From: Ulva prolifera
Taxonomy: Eukaryota; Chlorophyta; Ulvophyceae; Ulvales; Ulvaceae
Length of the DNA: 64,000 bases
Direction of reading: 5' to 3'
NCBI GenBank assembly: GCA_023078555.1
Contig: CM041197.1
Span: 2,142,501-2,206,500 of the forward strand
This document shows, one piece after another, positions 13,015 to 24,100 of the stretch. The position numbers and the translations under genes were made by a program. Position 1 is the first letter of the stretch. The number at the start of each line of letters is the position of its first letter. The notes under the pieces are model-generated. The model made no database searches and was not told the DNA's origin. It saw only the letters and a program-made list of their open reading frames with translations.

Positions 13015-14341
13015 GATGAAACAGTCACCAAACAAGAAATCGAGAGCACTTCACCGACCTCGGAGGGCTCGCTCTCGCGGAGATTTGTTTCAGGTTGCGC
13101 AGGCCTACATCGCAACCGGTGCGCACAGAGCAGGTCCCTCACGCACTGGAACGCCTATGATCATACATCGCTTTTTCAGGTTGCACACTCATCCATTCGG
13201 AGGTGCATAAGGGAGATGCATGTACTGGACAGCAAGAATTGTGCAGCGTCAAGGCTGCATCGCATTCTTGTGCACTCTGCGGTGGCTGAAGTGACATTTG
13301 CCTACGTGATCGCTCGACGACAACTAATCCAGTGATCATCGAGCGCGCGCCACTATTTTCAAGACTTATCTCATCTGGAGACTCTGTTTGTCTGCAGCCA
13401 GGAGTATGAAACTTTGGAATACCAGAAGCTACCGCATACCAGCTAATCGAGAGTTCCTTGTATTCAGTGCAAAAAAGTTTCTCAATTGCAATCCAATGGA
13501 GCTCGAGAAATCGAGGTCAGGCATGCTAGTGGCACTGTCATAGTCATGATGCTGTGCCGTGGCGCGGGCACGGTGTTTCCCTGCCCTGTAATGTAGGAGC
13601 TTTTTGGAGTGCTGACTTCAGCTATAGCCGCACTCCCGGTCGTGAGTGGGATCTTCTTTTGTGCTGATCAGTCTTTCGTTTCCAGTCATGTTGTGTCTCG
13701 ACACCCCTGGCCTGTGAGTTTGCACCAACACATCACACAGGCAGGTCACACAGGCAGGCGTTTGTATGCAATACCCTTGGTACTGCCCTGGCTGCGTCAG
13801 CAGGTGTCCTGTAGCCGTTTCATGCATCTGCACAGATTGTAGACATTGTACACGCAGACGCTGTACACTATCAGGGCATAGAAGCGCTTGTGCTACTTGA
13901 GAACTTGTGCCATACTTGCTTCATTTTGGGGGGCTCCGTGGTCATGTCTGAGTCGACATGTACATGTGGCCCTTCTCACAGTGTTTCCTCATTCTTGCAC
14001 AACGGGACATTGATTGCAGTGTTGCAGAGTATTGTGTGCAGGTCACGAGGTGCTGCACATAAATCAATGGTGATTGTCTCATTACATCCTTTGCATTCTG
14101 TGCAGACATATGTACTTCAGCATTGCGGTTGTCTGCTTTTGTTACGGCTGTGCATGTGGAGCTAGTCTGTAATGCAAGATGGCCACTTGGTACATGCCGG
14201 GCACGAAGCCGGTTCTCAGAAGTCGCAAATCCCCTCACTCATGCATGGCACTAGGCCCAATGGATAACACTCCACAGGGAGGTCGTTAACTACATCTGGT
14301 GATGAGACTCCTAAGCCAAGAACAGGAATGAGCTCGGAGAA

Positions 14342-14566
14342 TCAAACAGGGCAGCAGAGTTGCATGTGAATGTGTCCTGGACCGTTGTTTTGTGATGTGG
14401 GGGTGCTGCTACGCACAGCAAGCAGACCGGTCACACATTCGACGGTTGCCCTATCACTGCTACCGACCTCCCTGGCTTTGTCCTTGCAGCACATCTGACA
14501 GCCAGCAGTCGCAGAAATCAGCAACAGCACAACCTCCATCACGGCTAGGAGCGTGAATTTCATCAC
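14342..14566 (-). CDS. Short ORF with a signal-peptide-like start
   Basis: This 74-residue minus-strand ORF begins 'MKFTLLAVMEVVLLLISATA' and then 'GCQMCCKDK': a short basic n-region, a hydrophobic core and small residues before a Cys-rich part. It could be a small secreted Cys-rich peptide or the first exon of a secreted protein. I found no convincing downstream exon. An ORF of this length can arise by chance, and the signal peptide look is the only support. Confidence 0.3.
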   Translation of the reverse strand: MMKFTLLAVMEVVLLLISATAGCQMCCKDKAREVGSSDRATVECVTGLLAVRSSTPTSQNNGPGHIHMQLCCPV

Positions 14567-14621
14567 ATGAACGTTGAGTGAGTTCTCAAGGTCTCAGTAC
14601 ACATGGCAAGCAGTAAGGCAG

Positions 14622-15188
14622 ATGTGTGATGTCTATTGCGATGCCAGTGTCTGGCCATTCGAAGCATTTACCTTTCTGGCCATACTGCAGGGGTATGGAA
14701 TCGATCAATACCTTGGATTTGACGCTGTTCACAGTGAGTGCGCCGTGCGGTTCATGTATTGTGTTTGTTTGAAGCCCTGTTTTTCACTCTTTTGTACGCC
14801 AGCCTTGGGTAACCCATCTTGTGCTTGCCTGTTGCTGGCTTCGGAGACACTCGATGAGCCCAGCGTTTCATGTGATGCTTGGCAGTGGCCTACACGGACA
14901 TACGTCATGGAGGTACAGTGTGCGATCCCTCCGCGTGCACAGGCTCGCCCTTGCGATGCAGAGGTATTGTGGCGTTTGCATGAGTCTGGCCAGACCCAGC
15001 CCTTATTCCGACTCGATGCTGGGTACCGTTTCCAAGAAGTACGAGTACAGGGAGACGCAAGATACGCTATAGCATGCACAGACGTGAGCCGCAGCCTCTG
15101 TCTGCATGCGCCCAGGCAGCTGCAGGCTGTGCAAGTGCATCGTCCAGTGCTGATTCGCGTTGACGTGATCTATCCAAAGCAGTCGTAG
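14622..15188 (+). CDS. Unrecognised ORF of 188 residues
   Basis: From the ATG at 14622 this frame stays open for 188 codons, long for the local base composition. The second half ('DAEVLWRLHESGQTQPLFRL' and after) has a natural mix of charged and aliphatic residues. The first half is Cys and Phe rich and may contain unspliced intron. No family is recognised. It lies about 55 bp from, and divergent to, the signal-peptide-like ORF at 14566. Confidence 0.25.
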   Translation: MCDVYCDASVWPFEAFTFLAILQGYGIDQYLGFDAVHSECAVRFMYCVCLKPCFSLFCTPALGNPSCACLLLASETLDEPSVSCDAWQWPTRTYVMEVQCAIPPRAQARPCDAEVLWRLHESGQTQPLFRLDAGYRFQEVRVQGDARYAIACTDVSRSLCLHAPRQLQAVQVHRPVLIRVDVIYPKQS

Positions 15189-16370
15189 ACATCAGCATAA
15201 GCAAGTTGCATATCCGAAATTCAATAGTGTCGATTGCTGATCGGCATGTCTAGTCCGCTGCTCATCAGCAATGCTACCACCGGGCAGACGTGGATGACAA
15301 ACATCGCCTGCCAACATAGAAAACAGATGAAGTACATGTGAGCCTTTATTGAAGGGCTCGACGTCTTGGTGGCTTGTTACTTGCTTAGAAATGGGATGGA
15401 AGCGGCTGAGTATTGTCACCTGGGTTGTGGGCTACATTGGACTGATTGGTGCGTGTGCCCACTCCATCTGTAGCTATCACTGGGATCATCGCCAGGAGAC
15501 CTGTCGCATTGGCGAGATGCTGTTTTGATCGAGACACTGGCACTGATCGGCGACACACAGAGAACTCGTTGGCACCGTTGCGCCTGTTGCGTGCTATGTT
15601 GCACCCAGTGATTTCACAACACAGATGCACATCCAATCGACCATGGTGTCCAGCGGAAATTTGCCCTCTGTTGTTCATTCTTTACTCCATTGCTTGTTAT
15701 TACAGTGTCATGCTCAGTCCTTGACTGTCAGCGGACAGCAGAACACTCAGAACCGCAGGCGGGGCACCATTGGATAGAACAGCATGGGATGGTCAGGAGA
15801 TGTGCGCGCAACCACATATGGCACACAACATAGTCCCAATGAGGCAGATCCTTCAGCTCAGTCCCATGGCTTCTTCCACCATGATCCTCAGAGTGCTGCA
15901 GCCTAGTGACGCTGCTTGCTGTATGGCCAAGGTCACCTCGACTGCCAAGCCAAAACAAGCCTTGCATGTTCCAGTGCCTTCAGTTCCCGACAAAGGCCTG
16001 TTCCGACATGCACTGCATGGATGGCAGATTTGCTAGCTCAAGGCAGAGATCTTGCGACTCCTGTGCTCCCCAACGGAGCTATGTTTGCACCACATGTGTG
16101 ACTGCTCTCATCCTTCATTCAAGTCTGGCCGCGCCCAGCATTGCCTCGCTCGTCGCACCTTTCGCAAAACAAATCCGCTGGGCTGTGGTGACTGCAGTTG
16201 ACTATGTGCAGGCGAGTATTCCAGTCCGTCCTGCACATTTTTCCACATATTGGCAGATACCTTCACATCTCGACACAGCAATTCCTAACCACGCAACGGT
16301 TGACTCCGTGATGTATGGCCAATGCCCCCCTCTGCGTGTTCCCTGTGCAACACCGTGCACCATCATCTAC

Positions 16371-16440
16371 ACTCTCGTAGTCTCTGCTCTGACCCCCTTC
16401 CCCACACTCTTGTAGTCTCTGCTCTGACCCCCTTCCCCAC
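16371..16440. repeat. 35-bp tandem duplication
   Basis: Positions 16371-16405 and 16406-16440 are two 35-bp pyrimidine-rich units differing at one base. They sit just upstream of the first recognised PIG-S exon. Confidence 0.9.
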
Positions 16441-16552
16441 TCCCGCAACAGCGCCACTGCATACTCTACAGTTAACTGCCACCCAGCGCACATGCATTGC
16501 ACCGCAGACCAGCACTCGGTGTGTGCCCACCTGCACCCCCCTCGCCCTGCAG

Positions 16553-19500
16553 GTGTACCCGTGTGGTGGAAAACCACCAGCGTCGAGAGGCCCGTCTTCA
16601 AACCCGGCACCCGCGCGTTCTTCGAGGCCCTTCCAGACACGACGCCGCCGCTCCCCGTCACCTTCCGCGTCACTATCATCACATATGATCCCTTAGCCAG
16701 CGCTCCGGTGGCGGGAGACACAGCGCCGCAGGCCGGTGCGAGTGGGGGTGGCTGCAGTGTGGACGCCGCCAGGGACGGGCAGTGTGCAGCCGGCGGAGCC
16801 ACAGTCCTGCCGCCCGCAGACCTCGAGGCTCTGAGAGGACAGCTGCAGCAGGAACTACTCGCGGCTGACCTGTCTGCTGCTGTCAGATCGCAGGATGCCG
16901 CGGGTGCGACCAGTAGCGGCCCCGTGTCGTGGGTAAGCATCCGGTCTCTTTGTGATGGACGAGCCCCGTGAGTCCCGGGCCGGGACGCCACACAGTGGCA
17001 CAGCATCTTCAGCTGCCACGTCCAGTCGGCATGGCACGTCTGCGTGGCCACAGACACTGCTGGAGGCACATGTACCTATATCATGAACACACCTGTCGTC
17101 TGCGCAGCGGAGCGCAAGGTGCAGCCACGACAGACCCGTTGCATCTGCACGCACGTATGCGGGCTGTAGTCACGCCGCTGACGTTCAGAGCATGCATGCA
17201 GAACCTCCATGTCGATGCCATGCATCTCACCCCGACCACCTGCGCGCCGCCGCCGCAGCTGCCCAGTAGCGAGGCGTCTGAGTGCGGCGGCCCAGTGTAC
17301 GTGCCGTGTGCTGCGCAGCGCCTCCTGACCTCTGCGCCATCCTCTGCAGGGGCCGCGGCGGCTGGGGTCCCGGGCCCGCTCCGCAGCGGGGCTTCCGATG
17401 CAGCCGCACATGTGCGGCGCCTCGAGCGGGCCATGTCGGCCACCCACGGCCCGCATCAAGGCGCAACACCGTGTTCTGGAACTCATCAGATTTTTGTCAT
17501 TGTGGGTGGGGGTGATAGTTTTGGAAGTGGGGAGCAGGCACGCCCGCACGGGCGCCATGGTGGTCCTTCGGCATGGGTCAGTGCAGGCCGAACGTCATAT
17601 GTGTGGCTAGGTGGCGGCAACGCCGTCACCGGGGCCCGCGAGGGTGCTGGCGCGGTCATTCGGGTTATCATGCATGGTGTGCATGCGTCAGATGTGCGGT
17701 CCGGGCAAGGGCAAGCACGACGGGGGGACGATGCAGCGAGTGAGGCCGGGGCACCGCGGAAGCCTCCGCTCAGTGCCGCGTCGGAGCTGTCGGCTGTTTT
17801 CACGATGGCTGTGGCAGAGCCGGAGCCCGGGAATCTTCCGGGAGTCATCGGCGAGGACGTTGAGGTGTGCCTCTGGGCGATGTGAACACACAGTATTTTC
17901 TGCTACGCCCGGCATGCATGTGCGCGATGGCTGCAGCATTATCCCGCACACAATGGACACGCGGCGCGTGTACAGTCGGTGATGGTACCGATGTTTCCGC
18001 CGCTACACTGTGGACACACTGTCAGGCCGATGGGCGGATTGAGATTCGCTGTTCCGGTGCTACATTTGTGAGATGTCATGCGCGGCCAGCACAGTCACCT
18101 CCTGCGCTTGACATGCACCAGTGGCCGTCCTATTGCGGCAGCACCGCACGCTGCTGTCCCCACAACAGCAGCTCGAAAGATCCCCGATCTTGGCCCATCT
18201 CACCACCGCCACTCCTCCTGGAAGCAGTGCGGCCGGGGCCAGAGCTGGTTCAGGTGCTGCACCCTGCATGCAACAACATCCTCTGCGCTGTGATCCAGGT
18301 GGCGTGGCAGCCCATTGTTGAACGGCTCGAGCCGCTCGCGCACATCCGCCTCGAGAGCCAGGCTCGGCTGTACGCCAGGGCGAGGCGGGTGCACGGCGAC
18401 CCACCACCCCCGCCTCCGACCAACGGCGACACCGCCGTAGCCCGTGGCGTCACCGTCCCGACGGAGGATCTGCCGTTCTTTGTGGACTCCGATGCATGGG
18501 CGCTGGAGCACGGCCGCATGGTCGCCGGCCACGCACACCCCCTCTCACCGGACCCCCATGGCATCCCGGAGAGCATACTTCACTTTGTGGGGTACGTCCC
18601 GGGACCAGCGGAGCGGCCGATGCGCATACAGTGCAGCACCGGGGGGTGCCAGGGGTTCAAGATCGCGGCCTGGGGGGGCGTGACGGTGCTCAACAGCCGC
18701 GACGCACGCAGCGACTTGCCGCTGTTCCTCGGCACCGCGGTGCAGCAGTTCCGGGAGCTCCTGGGGCTCGCTCCGGCGGGGGACTGGGCGATCATCCCCC
18801 CGCGGCGCAGGGGCGCCGGCACCGGGCTGGCGGGGGGCGTGGCATCACCGCCTGTGACGATTCTGTCTCCAGAGAGCGACGGCGTGGCGCTGTGGGAAGT
18901 GGACTGGCTCGTGCGGCGGCGGTATGTGCAGCTCATGCATGAGACGGGCGCGGCCGTGATCGCGCTGATGGACCTGGTGCGATCTCGGTTGATTCCGCTG
19001 GGTGTATGCATTACGTGTGAGGAGCCTGTACGCTGCCGAGGCAGGTGAGGGTGTGTGCGTCAGCAACGTGAGGCGCCTCGCCCTGTGATGAGGCACGTTT
19101 GGTGCACTTCTCTGCTGCTGTGGTGTAGACAGACCGCTTGGATTGACAGTATTGCATGTGTGTCACGGACGCTCGGCGTCCGCTCATGCTGTGTGGCACT
19201 GCCAAGCCCACATGGCATTGGACCAGATGTCATCGATGTTATTGCGCCGACACGATGAGGCCGGCTGGGCCGGCTGGGCCTCATGCTGCTGTGGCTCAAC
19301 ACTGCCACACTGATGGTGTGTGCACGTGGTGTCCTGGCACCTGGCTGTGGATGTGGCTGTGGATGTTGGAGGGCAGTCCAATGCTAGTCGCAGGCGTTGT
19401 GTCACAGCTGCTTGGGCGTGTGCTTCACCGTGGGTACTGGCAGCAGAAGGGCGCTTGGTGTGTTCCTCGCGCCGGTGAGCTCTGCTGCAGCGTCCTGTGG

Positions 19501-20479
19501 CGGTGTTGACGCACCCGATGTCACCCTGATGCATGCATGGATCATGATGTCGTGACGTCAAACACCATGCCCGCGTCAGCAACCCTACAACTTGTGGCTG
19601 CTAGGCTGTGCTGATGTGCTGGCACAGTGTATGCGTGTGCACTGCGCTCCGATATCCGTATTATCTCTGCACCGGGCTCTGTGACTGCCAAGGCGAGCGT
19701 GTCTTTGCACGCAAGTGCGCTCTGCCCACGCTGTGGTGCTGGCCGTCACACCCCGGTTTCTTTCGAGGCGCACTTGAATGCAAAAGCAGCTGCCTACCGA
19801 GGTGCTGCAAAAAGTGGGGGTGAAGGCAGTGCTGATCTGCAGCCCGTGTGTTCGGATTCGACCGGCTGATCTACGGCATGTTGCCGAATTGTTTCGCTGC
19901 GACGTGTAGCTGAGTGAACATTGGGCTAGACTTCACAGTTGGCAGAGTGTGGTGGTGTGAACTCGGCTCGTCCTATCGCAGCCTCGCTGGGCCGAATGAC
20001 AGGCGTCGAAGTGGCTGAGGGCAGTGGACAGGCTCGTGCCTGGCCGCCGCGAGTGTTTTGTGATTGGCAAATCTATCCTGAACGGCACACAGGACCAAAT
20101 GGAGCCGCTCCACCGGATCCTGCCCGCGGTCAAGCTTGCTGCCAGGATCGCGCGTTGACCAGCATTGTTGGCAATGCAGGTGTCTACGCTGGAGAGCCTG
20201 GAGATTCCCGCCTTTGTAGGAAGGAAAGTTGAGACTGCAATGCGCCATGCTGAGCAGGCGTTGCGTGCTGGCCGGGAAGGAGATTATCAGTTCGCGATGC
20301 AGCATGCGCGAGCTGGTCGAGTCGATGCAGAAGTGGCGCTGACGCACCACACAATTGCCAGTCAGCACAGTTACCCGTTTCAGCACAAGATCGCTGTTTA
20401 TTTGCCTCTGTTCGCGCCGTTGTCTCTGCCAATCATTTCAGCTGTGTTCGTAGAGGTCAAGCGCAGGATACGCCCATGA
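16553..20479 (+). CDS. PIGS: GPI transamidase component PIG-S (Gpi17), 5' end missing
   Basis: PIG-S is a subunit of the ER-membrane GPI transamidase, with PIG-K, GPAA1, PIG-T and PIG-U, which attaches GPI anchors to proteins. The family's hallmark just after its first membrane segment, 'PVWWKTT', starts the first recognised exon (16553-16932). Further exons: 16996-17118 (in phase); an unresolved one around 17.3-17.5 kb; about 17736-17864 ('FTMAVAEPEPGNLPG', matching the family's 'FSLLNPDP' region); 18299-19003, with 'AAWGGVTVLN' and 'LWEVDWLVRRR' aligning to the conserved 'WGG...N' and 'WELDRLL' parts; and 20180-20479, with the C-terminal membrane segment 'IAVYLPLFAPLSLPIISAVF' and a basic tail 'VKRRIRP', as in known PIG-S. 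The exon encoding the N-terminal membrane segment was not found. The 1.18-kb intron 19004-20179 has no gene. Splice sites are inferred. Confidence 0.85.
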
Positions 20480-21125
20480 ATTGATAGATCTGAGGCAGTA
20501 TACGTGTAAATGAGCAGTGTCCACTTGTCTGCACCTGGTTGGCTGACAGACTAAATTCGTGCTGACATTTTAGCAGCCATCTCCACTCGATCAGAATGCT
20601 TGCGCTTTGTGTTCCAAAGATCCAGAGACGGCGACGAACTGGTTGGATTTTCGGAGGCAGCTGGTACAAAACGCGTTTATGACTACACAGGCTTTGTGGC
20701 CTGTCGGCATCTCGTAAGATGGGTTGTTACAGAATCCATGCTGTTGATGGGGGGTTGCCATGCACGCGCATCATCACGCGTTGTTTCGTCTTCCCGGCCG
20801 GATAATGGCGCGGAGACCGCTTTCACGAGCATTGTGCAACTCGCGTAGGCTGATGTAGCTCCACTTAGCCAAGGCCCCGTCGCGACACCAGCTTCATGGG
20901 ACTCGCTGCTTTCAATTGTTGATGCTTTTGGCGATCGGGTTTCAGAGTCGTGACCGTCGGCGCTGCAGGCTTAGCGCTTGGGATATTTCCTCCATGTTGA
21001 TCTTTGTGTCAGCCAAGTATTGATAGTCATATCCTCGCGTGTTTATAGCTCGATGTGATACCTGCGCGGGCAGCTCCGTCAATTTGTACGTCAGCTCAAC
21101 CCCGTACTCCTTCGACCGATAGCAC
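20480..21125. other. Spacer between PIG-S and transportin
   Basis: These 650 bp separate two genes on the same strand. They should hold the PIG-S 3' UTR and the transportin promoter. I see no ORF with homology and no clear TATA-like element. Confidence 0.5.
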
Positions 21126-24100
21126 ATGTGGCAGCCAGATCAAGAGCGACTAAAGGAACTAGCATTTCTGCTCGAAGCGACGCAGCAGCCGGGGAACAAT
21201 CACAGAGAAGCGCTAGAGAGGCTCGAGTCCGCCAAACGCCATGAGGACTGCAACAATTACTTTGCGTTCCTCTTTGCGTTAGGGACCGACTATTCAGAAG
21301 TGGTGTGCCATTGTGCATTATTTTTCCAATACAAGGGGCCTTTGTCACGAATTGGTGCTGCGGTGGTACTTCCGCCTCGTCAGGCAGCGTCTGCGGCGTT
21401 CTTCGCAAATGCGATGATTGGAATAGACATTTTTCAAGTATATTGTTGCTGTATCCAATTTAAAAGCTGCCTTGTTGACGCCACCAATCAGCTTCTGGGA
21501 CATTGCAGGTGCGGCACACGGCCGCGCTGGTGCTGAAGAATAATATTATCTTCACGGCAAGGTCTCCTCGTGGGGCTCCTGCTCTGCATGTGGACGCTCC
21601 GTACGTCAGACAGGCCTGTTTGGCCATGCTGCAGTCAGAAATTCGGCCCTTGCGACAGGCGGCCGGCACTCTGGCCGCGGCACTGCTATCCTTCGAAGCA
21701 CTAGACAGATGGCCAGACTTGGTGAGCTTTCTTGCCTGATCCAACATGCGCAGTCATCGAGGGGCGGTCACCAATGGCGATGGTTGCCCCCAGTCGCCTC
21801 CGCCGAGCAAGCTCCTACGTTCGATTCGATCACATAGCCAGGACTCCCTGTCTCGGTGTACACTCGTGACTTGCCAATGCTGTAATACGCTGTTGCAGTG
21901 GTTTTCTTCGCCAGTGTGGTGGCATGCGTGAGTTTGGCACTGACTGCGAATTGGAGTTTCATGTTTGAGGACCCAGGCACCTGGCTTGCAATCGACGGTT
22001 CTTGCAGGTCAGATACACTGTTGAGGCACTGCAGCATCGCGACGCTGGCGTCCAAGAAGGCACACTGAATATGGTGTACAAAATCGCAGAGGACTTCCCG
22101 TACCAGCTGCAAGAGAACATCATCTTTGCGCAAGACACCGCCGCAAAGCCAACTGATGTCCTCATGCCCCATATAGCTGCTCTGTTTTCGACCAGTAAGT
22201 CAGACGATGTTCGGTATCATGCCCTGCGGACGTTCAACAAGCTGGTGGACCTCATGCCTGAATGGCTTGTGAACAATATGGACGGCTATGTCACTGGCCT
22301 ACTGGCTCTGGCCAATAGGGAAAAGGACGCTCGAATACACCGGGTATGTGCTCATCTCTTCAACCGCCCCCGCTTTCTCGCTCACCTTGCAGTCACTGGC
22401 ATGTCAGGCAGCAGCCCCACAGTGTGGTGCATGTCAAAACTCCCTTTTGTGCTCCTGCACCACTGTGGCATGAAACAGCCTCCACCTGGTGATAGTATAT
22501 CGGGGTGGTTGCATGACGGCGCCTTCTGCGTCAGCACGAGTGTCGGGTATGTGTGGCGCCAACGCCATGGCACTACCACCGTCCAGCCAGTACCATGCCC
22601 CCCATGTTGTCGCGTCGGGACACACATATCAGCTCGCTTCTTTGTTCCCGCGCCCCTCTGCCGTGAGGCGCGTGCTCAGCAACAGCCCACATTCCGCAGC
22701 AGACACCTGCCGATTCCAGGCCCCAGCCGGCCCCAGCATCGGGGCGCCTGCAGCCGTGGCGTGCGGCAGCTGCGTGCCGATGTGCGCCCCCGCCACAAAC
22801 GTCAGCGGTGGCACCGCCGCTCCCCGCGTCACTCTCCGCGGGTGCTTGCGATAACGGAGCCTCTGCCGGGGCATGCGCCTCAGGCGGACAGCTGGGCCGC
22901 CGTGGTGATCCCACAACAATCTGTGCAATGCTGGCCGTCTGCCCGCCCGCTCAGGTAGCTGATTGTGGACGCGCCGTGACCCCTGCACTCCGGCTGTGCA
23001 GGAGATCTGCATCGGCGCCAACACGCTGATGCGCGAGCGCCCCGCGGCGCTCGAGCCGCGCATCGACGACTTCATCTCGTACATCCTCGCCGCGATGCAG
23101 CACGCCGACGCAGAGGTCGCGATCGAGGCGACGACCTTCTGGATCCTCTACCTCGAGTGTGGCCTGCCCCTCGATCGGCTCGCGCCGCGGCTGCCGACGG
23201 TCGTCGAGCTGCTGCTGCAGCACATGGTGTTTGAGGAGCACGACGAGGAGGTCGTCGCGGCGCTGGAGGCGGAGGCCGGCGGCGGGCGCGAGAGCGACGC
23301 GGACCTGCGGCCGTTCCACAGCGCGCGGGGTGGCGGCGGGAGCGGGAACGGGGCGACGTGGACGGACACCGAGGACGGCTCGCGGTCGGGGCAAGGTGCG
23401 GCTGGTGCCGGGGCTGCGCCCCTGCAAGCCCCCCCCCCCCCCCCCCGCCATACGCTGCTGTGAGTCCGGCTGTTTCCTCTGTTGCGGGTTCTTCTGGGCT
23501 GTGCTGGGGCTTGCACAAGCAGCGATTGCATGTCACCGAGCGCCAGAACGGACTACAAAGCAATTCAGCCAACAGCACTCATTTCACCTGCATGCGCAGT
23601 ACACACACCAGATCCCGGCTATACGTAGGGGTGCGAATATCATTTGATTGGATGAGGTAGGTGGGTGTGTGTTCAGGGTCCGAGGAAGTGCCGGCAGAGT
23701 ACACGCTTCGGCGGTCATGCGCGCAGACCCTGGACCACATCGCCGTCGAGCTCCGCGGCGCGCTGCTGCCGCACGTGCTGCCGATCGTGGAGCGCTACCT
23801 CGCAGACGCCGACTGGCGGCTGCGCGAGGCCGCGATCCTCGCGCTCGGCGCGATCGCGGACGGCTGCGCGGAGAGCCTGCGCGCGCGCGTTCCCGGCATC
23901 CTGCGCCTGCTGCTCGACAAGATGGCCGACCCGCAGCCAAATGTGCGGTGCAACAGCTGCTGGGCGGCTGGGCGGTACACTGCATTCCGGGTGCAGGACG
24001 CCGCGGAGGACGGGGACCGCAACGCGGAGGGGGAGGTGCTGCACATCGTGAAGGCGCTGCTCGACCGGGCGCAGGTGCGTGCTGTGCGTGCTGTGCGGAA

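Larger units (their letters stand above)
13036..16491. other. Intergenic stretch with weak ORFs
   Basis: This lies between the unnamed minus-strand gene and PIG-S. It has two head-to-head ORFs near 14.6 kb, listed separately, and a 35-bp tandem duplication at 16371-16440. Nothing else is supported. The missing first exon of PIG-S should lie near its right end. Confidence 0.5.

Noticed and set aside
16263-17069. Minus-strand ORF of 268 codons
   Set aside because: It overlaps the PIG-S hallmark exon on the other strand and contains the 35-bp repeat. Its composition is biased and no domain is seen.
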